64,000 nt of DNA from Ichthyophis bannanicus. Taxonomy: Eukaryota > Chordata > Amphibia > Gymnophiona > Ichthyophiidae. The position numbers and the translations under genes were made by a program. The stretch lies in assembly GCA_033557465.1 (NCBI GenBank), contig CM066051.1:103765026-103829025 (forward strand). The letters run 5' to 3'. The first letter of the stretch is position 1, and every line of letters starts with the position of its first letter. This document shows, one piece after another, positions 11,237 through 22,027 of the stretch. Under the pieces are notes generated by a model that was not told the origin of the DNA, ran no database searches, and was given only the letters and a program-made list of their open reading frames with translations.

Positions 11237-12690
11237 GGACATTTGCTTTATTTATTTTATTTAACATCTTTTATATACCGCACTATTTGTTTTCAGTGCG
11301 GTTTACATATAACAAAGGTTGCACATTCAGAGGACAATTGTGTGCTTACATTATAACAGGAGACTTAAACTTGGAACAACAGGGTAAACTGTATACATAT
11401 GTACAAAATATTTTAGATTCATAGTATTCTCAAGAAGGGCTAAGGCAAGACAGCAGAGAACTTGTGGCAAAATTGCTTATGAGGAAATTGGGAGTGGAGA
11501 TTGAGAGTTTGTGGGTTTTGGAGTGCGGATGATCGGAAGCGGATTTGATGCTTGTGCAAAGTGGAGAAGGAAAATGTGGTGCTTGATTGCCTTGCGGAAT
11601 TGAGTGAGGTTTTTGATTGCTCTTATTTCAGGTGGGAGGTCATTCCAGCATTTTGGTGCATAGAAGGCAAAAGTCCTTTTCTTGGTTGTCTGGGTACATT
11701 TGATGGACTCTTTGGGGATGATCAGGGTGTTGTCAGTTATTGACCTTCTCATTCTGTTTTTCGGGGTGAGGGAGATGAGATCACTGAGGGACGTGGGGGC
11801 AAGGCTGTTGATGATCTTGAAAGTGATGAGAAGGATTTTATAGGTTAACCTGCAATGAATTGGTAGCCAGTGGAGTTCCATGAGAATCGGGGTGATACGG
11901 TCTAATCTTGCTAGACCACAGAGCACCCTTGCAGCCGCATTCATAGCGAGTTGGAGCGGATTAAGGATGTTCTTGGGGAGTCCGTATAAGACGACGTTTG
12001 CATAATCAAAGTGAGGTAGTGTGAGGGCCTGGAAAATGGTCCGGAAGTTGTTATGAGGTAACATGGGTCTGAGGTGCCTTAGCATTCTGATTTTATTGTA
12101 GACAGATCTGGTGGTGTTCCGTATGTGTTCCTTAAAGTCAAAATGCTGATCCAGTGTAATCCCTAGGTAGCGAATGGAGGGTTTACTAGGGAGTTCTGCA
12201 TCTCTTACTCTTAGGGATGATGGGGGGGGGAGAATTCTTTGTTTCTTGATATGAACAGAACTTCGGTCTTCTTGAAGTTTATACGGAGGTTTTGAGATAA
12301 TAACCAGTCCGTGATGGCGTTGAAGCAGTGAATAAGGTTGGTGAAGTCTGGTTGTTTGACTTTAAATGGTGTAAACAGCAGGACGTCGTCGGCATAGATT
12401 AGCGTGGAGATGTCGAAGGTGCGTATGATGTCACATATAGGCTGCATGTATACATTGAACAGCAGCGCAGATAAAGAAGATCCTTGCGGAACACCTTGAT
12501 GTTGGTGGAAAGGTGCGGATGTGGTGGAACCAACTCTGACATGCTGCCAGCGTTCCGATAGGTAAGACTTACACCATTCCCATGCGAGGCCACGGATTCC
12601 CTTCTCCAAGAGGCGAGTGAGGAGTTGATTGTGATTAACGGAGTCGAAGGCAGCGGAAATATCTAGGAATATGAGTTGTAACCCAGTTTT
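11237..12690 (-). mobile_element. L2-like LINE, 5'-truncated, inside LTR C
   Basis: Minus-strand LINE. Its 3' tail is the TTTATTTATTTTATTTAACA tract at about 11248. Reading leftward from 12690, the frame gives LIFLDISAAFDSVNHNQLLT, PQGSSLSALLFNVYMQPICD and the catalytic box IYADDVLLFTPF (12609-12211). The C-terminal part MNAAARVLCGLARLDRITP and HWLPIHCRLTYKILLITF follows (12085-11477). A G-run near 12222-12229 and frame changes disable it. The reverse transcriptase copies its own RNA at the insertion site. This copy is more intact than the one at 1663. Confidence 0.75.
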
Positions 12691-12880
12691 GAACCCATGC
12701 GTAAAGGGAATAAATGCCTTTTTCTTCCCACCACTCTGCTTTCATGGATTTCTTTAAAGATTGGAGCTAAAAACCACTAAGACCACTTGGTTCTTAAAGG
12801 ACTCTCCTATCATAACAATAAAAGTTTATGTCCCACCTGCCCTTGCGACCACTGGCCACCAGGGGCGTGCGCAACAGCGC

Positions 12881-13068
12881 TCATTCTACTAGGGCACAGG
12901 CAGCATCCTGGGTGGAGTATAGTGCCTCTTGTGAAAATTTGCAAGGCAGCCACTTGGTCTTCCCTGCATACCTTTACTAAGCATTATCGCCTGGATGTCC
13001 AGGCAGCAAGGGAGGCCTGTTTCAGGTCGGCAGTGCTGCCTGCCGGTCTGGCAGGTCCCTCCCATTAG
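12881..13068 (+). pseudogene. DIRS1 tyrosine recombinase, C-terminal part
   Basis: Continues the recombinase interrupted at 10164. The frame gives KICKAATWSSLHTFTKHYRL, then DVQAA and a C-terminal LPAGLAGPSH. The Tyr in KHY is the expected catalytic nucleophile. The same block occurs in DIRS2 (46594-46700) and DIRS3 (about 56620-56680), which confirms the assignment. Confidence 0.75.
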
Positions 13069-13089
13069 TACGCTACTGCTCTGTTACAT

Positions 13090-13195
13090 CCCAGAGGTTC
13101 AGAACTGGACTGGAGGGACGATAAGGAAAGTGAAATTAGACTTACCTGCTAATTGTTGTTCCTTGAGGAACTCCAGTCCAGTCCCGGATCCCACC
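13090..13195 (+). repeat. DIRS1 internal complementary region
   Basis: It contains AAATTAGACTTACCTGCTAA and CTCCAGTCCAGTCCCGGATC. These are the reverse complements of the end of the right terminal repeat (GGTTCGGGACTGGACTGGAA to TTAGCAGATAAGTCTAATTT). Such a region next to the recombinase 3' end is diagnostic of DIRS elements, where it templates completion of the circular DNA copy. Confidence 0.75.
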
Positions 13196-13449
13196 TAGAT
13201 TTCAGTCAGAGGTTCGGATGTGAAGAGACAGTCTGTGCGGTTCGGTTTGTTTCTTCAGGGTGGTTTTTCGCGGCCTTCAGTTTTTTTTGTCAGATAAGCC
13301 ATGATATGTCATTTCTCTCTTCGGAGTGGGAGCTAAGGGTTCCTCCTCTCGGGTTGGGAGGGAATTTTGATCTCTTTGGTTGAGTTATAGTACTATTTGC
13401 TACTTTATTTACTTATTATTTGCTCCTGTGAGTCTGCTTTGTCAATAGG

Positions 13450-13604
13450 TACTGGGAGCTGATGGGTGGTGCCAGCGGTAGTTGTACTGGTGGCTTCAGT
13501 TTTGCACATGCTCAGTCTCCAAGCTGCTGGAGGGGGTGCACTACCCAGAGGTTCGGGACTGGACTGGAATTCCTCAAGGAACAATTAGCAGATAAGTCTA
13601 ATTT
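13450..13604 (+). repeat. DIRS1 right terminal inverted repeat
   Basis: The segment 13450-13499 is the reverse complement of 3236-3285. The outer part, about 13550-13604, is complementary to the internal complementary region at 13132-13193. CA/CCCC-rich minisatellite begins right after it. Confidence 0.75.
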
Positions 13605-14640
13605 TGCTATACTGCAGCCCCCCAACACATATATATACCACATATAGACTCATATCCCCCCTACAACACCTACATAACACAGCCTATCTCCCCCCCATGA
13701 AACATATCATACTGCAATCCCCCAACACATACTTACCACAAACTCACATCCCCTCTACAACATCTGAATAACACAGTCTAACTCCCCGCAAGAAATAAAC
13801 ATCATATTGCAACCCCCCAAAACATACACACCACAGCCTCATATCCACTCCCCCAGTATACATACCGATCCCTCCTACAATCCCCTCCACAGATACACAT
13901 CACAGTCTCCTCTCAGAGAAATACACAGCACTATTCCTCCCCTACAAGAATCACACAGACCATCAGAAATGTGCCCTGTAGCCTTACCCCCCCTAAGGAA
14001 ATACACACAAGTTCCTCCCCCCAATCAGAAATAGTGTGAGTATGTATGTCTTATCAGAAATACACACAGGAATACACTAATGCCTAATATATTTAGACCC
14101 TCAAGAAATAATTTTCACTGCCTCATCCACCAGAAATATACCCAGACACCCTCTTTCTCTCCTACAAGAAAAACACAGCATGCTTCACCCCCTCCTCCAA
14201 CAACACATACACACCACAGCCTCCCCCCTCACCGATAGACACAATTCCTCCCCTACAATGCCTACATTCCATAGCTTCAACCCCTCAATACATCCATGCA
14301 GGTTCCTTCCCCCCAGTCAGAAAGACATACACACAGAGAGTAAGAAATACACACAAGGACTCACACGCACCCAAAATATACAGAGCTCCCTCAAAAATAC
14401 CACTGCCTCATTCACCAGCAATATACCCATGCAACCTCGCTCTCTCTTCCCAAAACACCAATAGACCCCCTCCAGAAATAAACATCAGTTTCCCACAAGA
14501 AATACACATATACACCCTCCCCTTCCAAGACATACACAGAAAACATCCCCCCCTCCCCCCAAAAATACCCCCATATACTCTTCCTCCTCCCCCCAGACAT
14601 CCACCCATAAATATACAATGCTTTCTTCTCCTTGACAAAA
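13605..14640. repeat. CA/CCCC-rich minisatellite (right part)
   Basis: Degenerate repeats of ACACATACACACCACA, CTCCCCCCTACAA and AGAAATACACACAG with CCCCC tracts. Unit length is variable, about 40-60 bp. Open frames on both strands are compositional and have no family features. It pairs with 2935-3235 across DIRS1. Confidence 0.7.
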
Positions 14641-15585
14641 ACCCACAGGACAGTTTTCAAAGGAACTTAACCGGTTCACAGCACCCACTAAACAGATCCG
14701 GTGAGAGGGATATTTAGCAGCCCTGTACAGACCGTACCACTGAATATTCCATCGGACCACTTAGCGCATGGACAGAGCTGAAAGTTATAGTCAATGCTGT
14801 TATACAGATAGCTATGCTGATAGCTAAGGCAGCAACTAGACATCCTAAGTGGCGTTGAATATTGTCACCACATGAATAATACTGGTCATAGTATCCGGAC
14901 ATTTAGAACTGGCCCCTATCCTGATACTGGCAGCTATGGTAGCTGGTGCTTAAGAAAAACACGGATTGCCTCAGCAAAATACTGACCCAAGAGAGACTGT
15001 GCTCAGACAGACCCCCTAACATATATATTTATATACACACGCACACCCAGTCTCCCCCCTCTGAGACACAGAGACGCACATCCCCCGAGACATATACACA
15101 TACACTCCACTTGAGATACACAAAGAAAGAACCTTGTGAGCTGTAGGGCTGGTACCCCTGCAATTCTGCACCTGCAGATCTCCGGCCTGCTCAGCAGCTA
15201 AAGCCTGAACCAAAGCTGACCAAATAAGATGGTTCTTGTTGCAAAGGACTTTTTCTGTGTTCAGCCACAGACTTGACCTTCAAGCAACTGCTTGCCAAGC
15301 GCTTCTATGTATGCATACTGAAGTCCATTGCTCCTGGCTAATTCACGGCCCACATGCAAGAACATCTGCTTCTCCAGTGCTTATCTATAGATGGCTCTAC
15401 TGGCCTTAGACACTTGTACCTATGCCCAGAAACGACATACCGTTTCCTTCGCATGACATCTTACTATGGATCCTTTGTCTGCAAGAAAGATGCCTGTAAC
15501 CAACCTCCTGATTCACTGAACACCTCGGACTGTCTTGTGCCAACCAATCACCGGATCTAGGATGGAGACTCATCACAAAGAATAA
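14641..15585. other. Unassigned non-coding stretch
   Basis: No gene recognised. A TATATATTTATATACACACG microsatellite-like tract lies near 15020. Two short blocks (14650-14940 and 15160-15560) look like repeat-derived DNA, but I cannot place them in a family. Confidence 0.3.
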
Positions 15586-15633
15586 TAGCAGTCCCCTTTT
15601 CTAGTCTTGAAGGACTAGAAAAGGGGACTGCTA
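15586..15633. repeat. Perfect 21-bp hairpin
   Basis: TAGCAGTCCCCTTTTCTAG (15586-15604, arm to 15606) pairs without mismatch with its reverse complement at 15613-15633. The loop is TTGAAG. It stands at the left edge of the D repeat (15634-16305). Confidence 0.9.
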
Positions 15634-16305
15634 CTTCTGGAGAGAGATCTGCGAGTTTATACTTCTGGGAATTTTTCTGAAGGGACTTCTTTGGATTAAA
15701 GCTGATTAATCTGTGAACCCAGTGTATTTGTTAAATCAGTCAGGGCCTAGTAGCAGCAGTTTAAATTTAAAACACAGAAGAGAGCTTTCTGATTAGATTT
15801 CATACCCAGCAGAGAGCTTGTAGTTTAAATTTAATACTCACTCAGGGCCTACTATCAGCAAAGTACTTTTAGTTTACATTTAAAACACATAGGAGAGCTT
15901 TCTGGTTCGATTTAGATCCAGCAGAGAGCTTCTAGTTTATTTATTTCATAATAAGTTTAGTTTAAATTTAGTTTAGTTTAAATTTCATAATAAGTCAGAG
16001 CCTAGCAGCAGCAAAGAGCTTTAATTTAAATCAAATCAGAATATAACTTAGCATAAAATGCAAAAGAGGATCAGTATTCTTTGAGCAACAAATAAAGTCT
16101 TCTAGAGACCTTTACAAAGAGGCCTTCTACCTAGGGGGCTAGAGACCTGTGAAACCTTTTCAGTAGGTGTTAACGCCAAGTGGCAGGTCAAAAGGCCATT
16201 TTGAAAGACTCCTCCTATCTAAGCAAGGATTGCTAATCACCCAGGAAGTTGGTCACAACTTACCTCAGAAGCACAGGACAGGGTACTGTGTAGCAGCCCT
16301 CTTTT
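15634..16305. repeat. Repeat D, copy 1, with internal tandem units
   Basis: Shares long segments, in inverted orientation, with 38315-38600. Examples are AAGCTGATTAATCTGTGAAC, GAAGCACAGGACAGGGTACT and TTTTAATAAGT at the right end. Between 15740 and 16030 it holds three to four diverged units of roughly 90 bp. These combine GAGAGCTTTCTG, AGCAGAGAGCTT and a (G)GCCTA-GCAGCA block with TTTAAATTTAA spacers. It ends exactly where CR1 ORF1 sequence begins (16306). Element class unknown. Confidence 0.5.
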
Positions 16306-16310
16306 AATAA

Positions 16311-16482
16311 GTGCTTCCTGTTCCACGCGCAGGACCCAAAAGGCAGGCAGAGCTCCGGAGTCTCAATGCGTGGATGAGACAATGGTGCAAGGATGAGGGT
16401 TTTGGATTTGTCAGGAACTGGGGAATATTCTGGGGAAAGAAGGGGCTCTTCCGAAGGGATGGGCTTCACCTTAACCAGGATT
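16311..16482 (+). pseudogene. CR1 ORF1 C-terminal fragment
   Basis: Frame MLPVPRAGPKRQAELRSLNA, then KDEGFGFVRNWGIFWG and RRDGLHLNQD. This matches the end of the esterase-type ORF1 at 35386-36144. It is cut at 16482 by an L2-like insertion; the continuation GGGATGGAACCAGGC is at 17310. In CR1 elements ORF1 is a nucleic-acid-binding/esterase protein. Confidence 0.7.
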
Positions 16483-17310
16483 ATTTATTTAACATTTCTT
16501 ATATACCGCACTATTAACATCAGCGCGGTTTACATGGAACAGAGCATATACATACAGGGTAACTGTAGTGCATTTTACAAGAAACAGGGGTTTAAGAACT
16601 TGGAAGAAACAGGGTAAACTATTTACAGTTATTCACAGTCGAAATTCTCTGGATCTGTACATGGTGTGACTATTTCTCTTAGGAAAATCTATACTGGGAA
16701 GTAGCTTGAGAATAGGTAGTGCTTGAGTTTTTTCCTGAATTGTTAGGCTGGTTATGGCTCTCAATTCTGGTGGGAGGGCATTCCATGCTACTGGGGCATG
16801 AATGCTAAAGGCTCTTTTGGATGTTTCCTTAGTGCATCTGACTGTTTCTTTCGGGACAATTAAGGTATTTATTGCTGCTGATCTTCTGGTTCTATTGGGG
16901 GTCTGGGTGTGTAATAGATCAGTGATGGTTGAGGGTGTTTGATTGTTTAAGGCTTTGAAAGTGGTGATTATGATCTTATGTTGGATTCTGGCATTGGTCG
17001 GTAGCCAGTGGAGCCTTTTTAGGATTGGAGTTATGTGGTCTGCTTTTGATATTCCTTCAAGTACTCTGAATCCTCTCCAATTGGCAATGAATACTGCTGC
17101 CAAAGTTGATTGTGGGAGACCGTATAGAATTGCATTTGCGAAATCGAGGTGTGGCATCACCAAGGCTTGGTAGATGGTTCTGAAATCTGTGGGTTCCAGT
17201 AGAGGTCGTAAGTGGCGTAGTGTACGTATCTTGTGATATATTAGTTTTGTTGTATCTTTTATGTGAGTTTTCATATTGAGACGCTGGTCAAGGGTGATGC
17301 CTGGTCAAGG
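16483..17310 (-). mobile_element. L2-like LINE 3' fragment inside CR1
   Basis: Minus-strand fragment with the (TTTATTTATTTAACA) tail at the low-coordinate end and CGCACTATTAACATCAGCGC nearby. The coding part gives KIRTLRHLRPLLEPTDFRTI, HWLPTNARIQHKIIITTFKA and NALPPELRAI. A frameshift lies near 17060, where SLEFAL-type residues are lost. The surrounding CR1 sequence joins cleanly if this piece is removed. Confidence 0.75.
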
Positions 17311-17412
17311 GTGATGGGATGGAACCAGGCTGCTGGCATTAACCTTTAAAAAGGAGATATAGCAGCTTTTACACTAGATAATAGGGGAAAGCCGACAGTT
17401 GCACAAGAGCGC

Positions 17413-18576
17413 ATGGTTCGGAAGAATGTATCCTTGAAGGATACTACCAAAAGCAGAGAGGTTCCAAAAAAGAGTAAGGTAGCCCAAATGCCCTCAAGTA
17501 TGGAGCAGACAGAGCTTAAAGATCCCAAATTACCCATGCCTACCAATAGCCAAATTAATATGAATAAAATACAGACTCTAAAATGTTTGTATGCAAATGC
17601 TAGAAGTCTAAAAAATAAGATGGGAGAGTTAGAATATATAGCACTAAATGAGAGGTTAGATATGATTGGAATCTCAGAGACATGGTGGAAGGAGGACAAC
17701 AATTGGGACACTGTGATACCTGGGTACAAACTATATCGTAATGATAGAGCTGATCAAATTGGTGGAGGAGTTGCACTCTATGTTAGAGAGGGCATTGAGT
17801 CAGAAAGGATTAAAGTTTTGCAGGAAACAAAATTAGCTGTAGAATCTCTATGGATTGAAATTCCATGTAAAAAGGGGAAGGCGATGGCAGTGGGGGTGTA
17901 CTATCGATCGCCTGGCCAGAATGAACAAATGGATGATGAAATGCTCAAAGAAATTAAGGAAGCTAACAAAAGTTACAGCACAGTAATAATAAGGTGATTT
18001 AAATTACTCCGGTATCGACTGGGTCAGTGTTACGGCAGGACATGCTAGGGAGATAAAGTTCCTAGATAATAATAATAGATAATAATAATAATAGATGAAA
18101 TAAATGACTGCTTCTTGGAGCAGCAGGTTCATGAACCGACCAGAGGGGAAGCCATATTGGACCTAGTTCTTAGTGGAACACCAGATCTGGTGCAAGAGAT
18201 AAGGGTTTTGGGGCCACTTGGCAATAGTGATCATAGCATGATCGTGTTTGATTTAATTAGTGGAAGAGGGATAGTAAGGAAATCTATATTACTACCTTTT
18301 AACTTTCGAAAGGGAGACTATGATAAAATGAGGAAAATAGTTAAGAAAAAACTAAAAGGAGCAGTTGCAAAGGTTAAAGACTTACATCAAGCTTGGATGT
18401 TGTTGAAAAATGCTATCTTGGAAGCCCAGACCAGCTGTATTCCATGCTTTAAGAAAAGTGGAAGGAAGTCTAAAAAACTGCCAGCATGGTTTAAAGGTGA
18501 GGTCAGAGAGGCTGTTGCCAAAAAAGCATCTTTCAGGAACTGGAAAAAAGAGCCAAACGACAAAACCTGGACATAG
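17413..18576 (+). pseudogene. CR1 ORF2 endonuclease domain
   Basis: APE-type endonuclease. Motifs in order are LKCLYANARSLKNKMGELEY, DMIGISETWW, GVALYVREGI, AVGVYYRSPGQNEQ and GPLGNSDHSMIVFDL. The SDH motif is retained. The frame breaks at 17995-18115, where GATAATAATAATAGAT has expanded, and again near 18576. This domain nicks target DNA to prime reverse transcription. The reverse transcriptase follows directly. Confidence 0.8.
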
Positions 18577-18606
18577 CACAAGCACTGGCAAGTTAAATGC
18601 AAGGCA

Positions 18607-20410
18607 TTGATAAAACAGGCAAAGGGAGAATTTGAGAAGAAGCTTGCTGCGAAAGCAAAAACGCGTAATAAAGACTTTTTCAAGTATATTCGTAGCAAAA
18701 AACCTGTGAGAGAGTCAGTTGGTCCATTAGATGATAGAGGGGTTAAAGGGGCACTAAGAGGCGACAAGGCGATAGCGGAGAGACTGAATGAATTCTTTGC
18801 TTCGGTCTTTACTGAGGAAGATGTAGGGATGTTACCCATGACTGAAGTGGTATTTAAAGGTGCGGAAGAATTGAAGGAAATATCGATACATCGGAAAGAT
18901 GTTTTACAACTATTTGATAAACTGAAGAGTAGTAAATAACCTGGGCCGGATGATATACATCCAAGGGTGTTGAAAGAACTGAAATATGAGATTGCAGACC
19001 TGCTATTAGTAATCTGTGAACTATCATTAAAATCATCTGTAATACCTGAAGATTGGAAGATGGTGAACGTAACATCAATTTTTAAAAAGGGTTCCAGGGG
19101 TGATTCGGGAAACTACAGACCGGTGAGCCTGACGTCAATACCGGGAAAAATGGTAGAAACCATCATAAAGAACAAAATTGCTGAACATGTAGATAGTCAT
19201 GGCTTAATGGGAGACAGCCAACATGGCTTTAGACAAGGAAGATCTTGTCTTACTAATCTGTTATTTTTTTTGAAGGTGTGAATAAACAGGTAGACAAAGG
19301 TGAGTCGGTTGATATAGTGTATTTGGAGTTTCAGAAAGCCTTTGACAAGGTCCCTCATCTGAGACTTTTGGCAAAACTAAAGAGTCATGGGATAGGAGGC
19401 AGTGTACTATTGTGGATCAGGAACTGGTTAAAAGATAGAAAGCAGAGGGTAGGGCTAAATGGCCAATTTTCCCAATGGAGAAAGGTAAATAGTGGTGTAC
19501 CCCAGGGATCTGTGCTGGGTCTGCTGCTTTTTGACATATTCATAAATGACCTGGAAAAGGGAATAACGAGTGAGGTTATCAAATTTACAGATGACACAAA
19601 ACTATTTAAAGTTGTTAAAAAAATAACCAAGAGGATTGTAGAAAATTGCAAGAGGATCTTGATAAATTGGAAGACTGGGCAACAAAATAGCAGATGAAAT
19701 TTAATGTGGATAAGTGCAAAGTTATGCACCTAGGGAAGAACAACCCAAACTATGGTTACACGATGCAAGATTCCACATTAGGAACCACCACCCAGGAAAA
19801 AGATTTAGGCGTCATTGTGAATAACATGTTAAAACCCTCAGCCCAGGGTGCATCAGCGGCCAAGAGAGCAAATAGAATGCTAGGTATCATAAGGAAAGGA
19901 AAGGAATGGAAAATAAAACAAAAGATATTATAATGCCTCTATATCGTTCCATGGTGAGACCGCACTTTGAATATTGTGTGCAATTCTGGTCGCCGTATCT
20001 TAGAAAGCATATAGCATTATTAGAAAAGGTTCAGAGAAGAGCCACCAAAATGGTAAAAGGGGATGGAAGGATACCCCTATGAAGAAAGGCTAAAAAGGTT
20101 AGGGCTCTTTAACCTGGAAAAGAGACGGCTGAGGGGAGATATGATAGAAGTCTATAAATTAATGAATGGAGTGGAACGGGTAAACGTAGATCGATTGTTT
20201 ACGTTATCAGAATATAGAAAGACTAGGGGACATGCAATGAAGCTACAGGGTAAACTATTTAAGACTAATAAAAGAAAATATTTTTTCACTCAACGTGTAA
20301 TCAAACTCTGGAATTTGTTACCGGAGGATGTAGTAAAGGCTGTTAGTGTAGCTGGGTTTAAAAAAGGTTTGGACAAGTTCCTGGAGGAAAGGTCCATAAA
20401 CCATTATTAA
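18607..20410 (+). pseudogene. CR1 ORF2 reverse transcriptase
   Basis: RT domain over several frames. Visible are AERLNEFFASVFTEEDVG, GNYRPVSLTSIPGKMVETII, HGFRQGRSCLTNLL, DFQKAFDKVP-type sequence (here EFQKAFDKVPH), SGVPQGSVLG and the catalytic box, which here reads KFTDDTKLF, so the usual Ala of (F/Y)ADD is Thr. The C-terminus runs through [13 protein letters not shown] and ends EERSINHY. Stops and frame changes lie at 18937, 19260, 19630 and 19930-20060. It is non-functional. Confidence 0.8.
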
Positions 20411-20836
20411 GAAGGGACCCAGGAGGTTCCGGTGACATCAGAGCAGAGTTAGATGCTTGAAAGAGGAGCTCCAGTAAAAAGGAGAAAATAAGCACCCATG
20501 AAGGGAAACCAAGAGTAGTGTTGCAGCCCTCCCTCCCTCTGAACGATATAATATCCAGCTGAGTGGGGAGAGAGGAGCGGATGGCGGTGAGAAGATCAGG
20601 AGTTGACTTAAAATCCTTCTCCTTCAAAGGCGGCGTGGGCCCGAGAAGCCACGTGGGGAAAATGGCTGCAAACGGAGGAGACCAAGGCGGAGTTGACGAA
20701 ACAGTGTGTGAAAGGCACGGTGTGTGCGATTCAGGCCCTCCGGAGAGAGCTAAAGGAGTGGTTGGACTCCACCAGGCAGGAGTACGGGGCACTAAAGACC
20801 GAAGTACAAGGCTGGCTCTAGGAACTAAAAAGCGAT

Positions 20837-21595
20837 ATGGCCTCGCTGGGAGCACGGCTCGAGGAAACGGAGAACAGAGTGGAGGAGCACGAGACCCGAT
20901 GGGGCTCCTGCGAACAGCGTCTGGACACTCTAGGTGAGGTGCAGGAGAAACTGTGGCTAAAGGTGGAGGATCTAGAAAATAGATCCCAGAGGTCTAACAT
21001 ACACCTAAGAGGGATACCTGAAGGTGAAGGTACCACAAATTATATAAGTTCGGCAGAAGAGTTCTACGGTGTGGTCCTTAAAGCAGCTTACATGGCGGTG
21101 GAAAGAGTCTGTCTGACTATAGACAGGGCCCATAGAGCTCTGAGACCACGGAAGGAAAACAAAATGAGAGACGTGGTAATTTGTCTGCATGAATTTAGGT
21201 CCAAAGAGCTGGTGTTGAGGGCGTCCAGACAGCTGGGGAAAATACAGTAGCAGGGTGCTGAAGTGGACGTGTTTGCGGATCTTTCTATCATTACCATAAG
21301 GAAGCAGCGGGAATACCAAGCGGTGACTCAGAGACTGAGGGATGAGAATGTACGATACTGCTGGCTGTTCCCTGTGGGTTTACAGTATACTATAAATACA
21401 AAAGCAATAACTGTACATTCAGTGGAGGCGGTTTTAGCATCCATGAAGCAAGCAGGATGGTCCGATGTCCCTGAAAAGCCGATGGATGCCCAAGATCAAT
21501 TCAGTAGCAGGGGCCCTGGAAAAAGTCCCCAGAAGCAGTGGAGCCGGGTGTCTGGCAGGGAGAAAAGGCTGAGGCGTCAAAGACTGACAAAATGA
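20837..21595 (+). pseudogene. L1/Tx1 ORF1 (RNA-binding protein)
   Basis: Starting from MASLGARLEETENRVEEHET, a heptad-like coiled-coil stretch is followed by VEDLENRSQRSNIHLRGIPE. That is the hallmark junction of L1-type ORF1 where the RRM begins. IDRAHRALRPRKENKMRDVV and YQAVTQRLRDENVRYCW follow. An in-frame TAG at 21248-21250 interrupts it, and N-terminal sequence lies in another frame from 20563. The protein normally trimerises and coats element RNA. ORF2 begins about 430 bp downstream. Confidence 0.75.
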
Positions 21596-22027
21596 ATGTT
21601 GGTTGTGTTAGCCATGGTTTTTTGACCTGGTGATGTGGTGGAAATAAACACCTAGCGGGATTATGGGTGGGCTGTTTGGGAAGTCAACATGAGGGAAGAT
21701 GCTTTATTATGCATAGCTACTGTTGTTTACATATGTTTACTATAAGTGGGTAGTAGAAGGGTGTAGTTCAGTTAATATGTTTGAAAGAAGCCAGTACAGG
21801 GGAGGGTGCAGTGGGATTCAAAGTGTGTGGTACTGTGGGGTTTCCTTCTAGGGGTTAATGGCTTAAAGGAGTACTGGGGGTTCGCTCTAGCCTGAGGTCA
21901 CCAGAAAGGGATTGGTGAATGGATCCTTTTGATGGAGGGGTGGAAGGGTGGGGAGAGGGGAAGAGGGGAACAGGAGGGAGAAAGCAGAAGAAGGGGGGGG
22001 GGAATATTTAGGAGACGGGAAATGTAA

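Larger units (their letters stand above)
10165..12876 (+). mobile_element. Solo-LTR-like element, family C, inside DIRS1 recombinase
   Basis: It begins TGTCATGCAGCGAGG (10165) and ends GTGCGCAACA (12876). It is flanked by GTGC (10161-10164) and GCGC (12877-12880), a 4-bp target duplication with one change. DIRS1 coding sequence resumes at 12881 (CATTCTAC follows), so both ends are fixed by the split gene. It contains a U3 ORF (10165-11166), a tract AACAGTTTTTCCTTT also found after the family A ORF, AATAAA at 12817-12822, and 54 bp to the end. An L2-like LINE (11237-12690) lies inside. Confidence 0.7.
3236..13604 (+). mobile_element. DIRS1: degraded DIRS-type tyrosine-recombinase retrotransposon
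   Basis: Remnants occur in DIRS order on the plus strand: gag (4407-5001), RNase H (8266-9155), tyrosine recombinase (9170-10164 plus 12881-13068), an internal complementary region (13090-13195) and a terminal inverted repeat (13450-13604). The 50 bases at 3236-3285 are the reverse complement of 13450-13499, with few mismatches, and mark the left end. The reverse transcriptase is missing; that interval is taken by an unassigned insert (5002-7192) and LTR A copy 2. LTR C (10165-12876) splits the recombinase. Family knowledge: DIRS elements integrate by tyrosine recombinase and make no target duplication. None is seen here. Confidence 0.8.
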
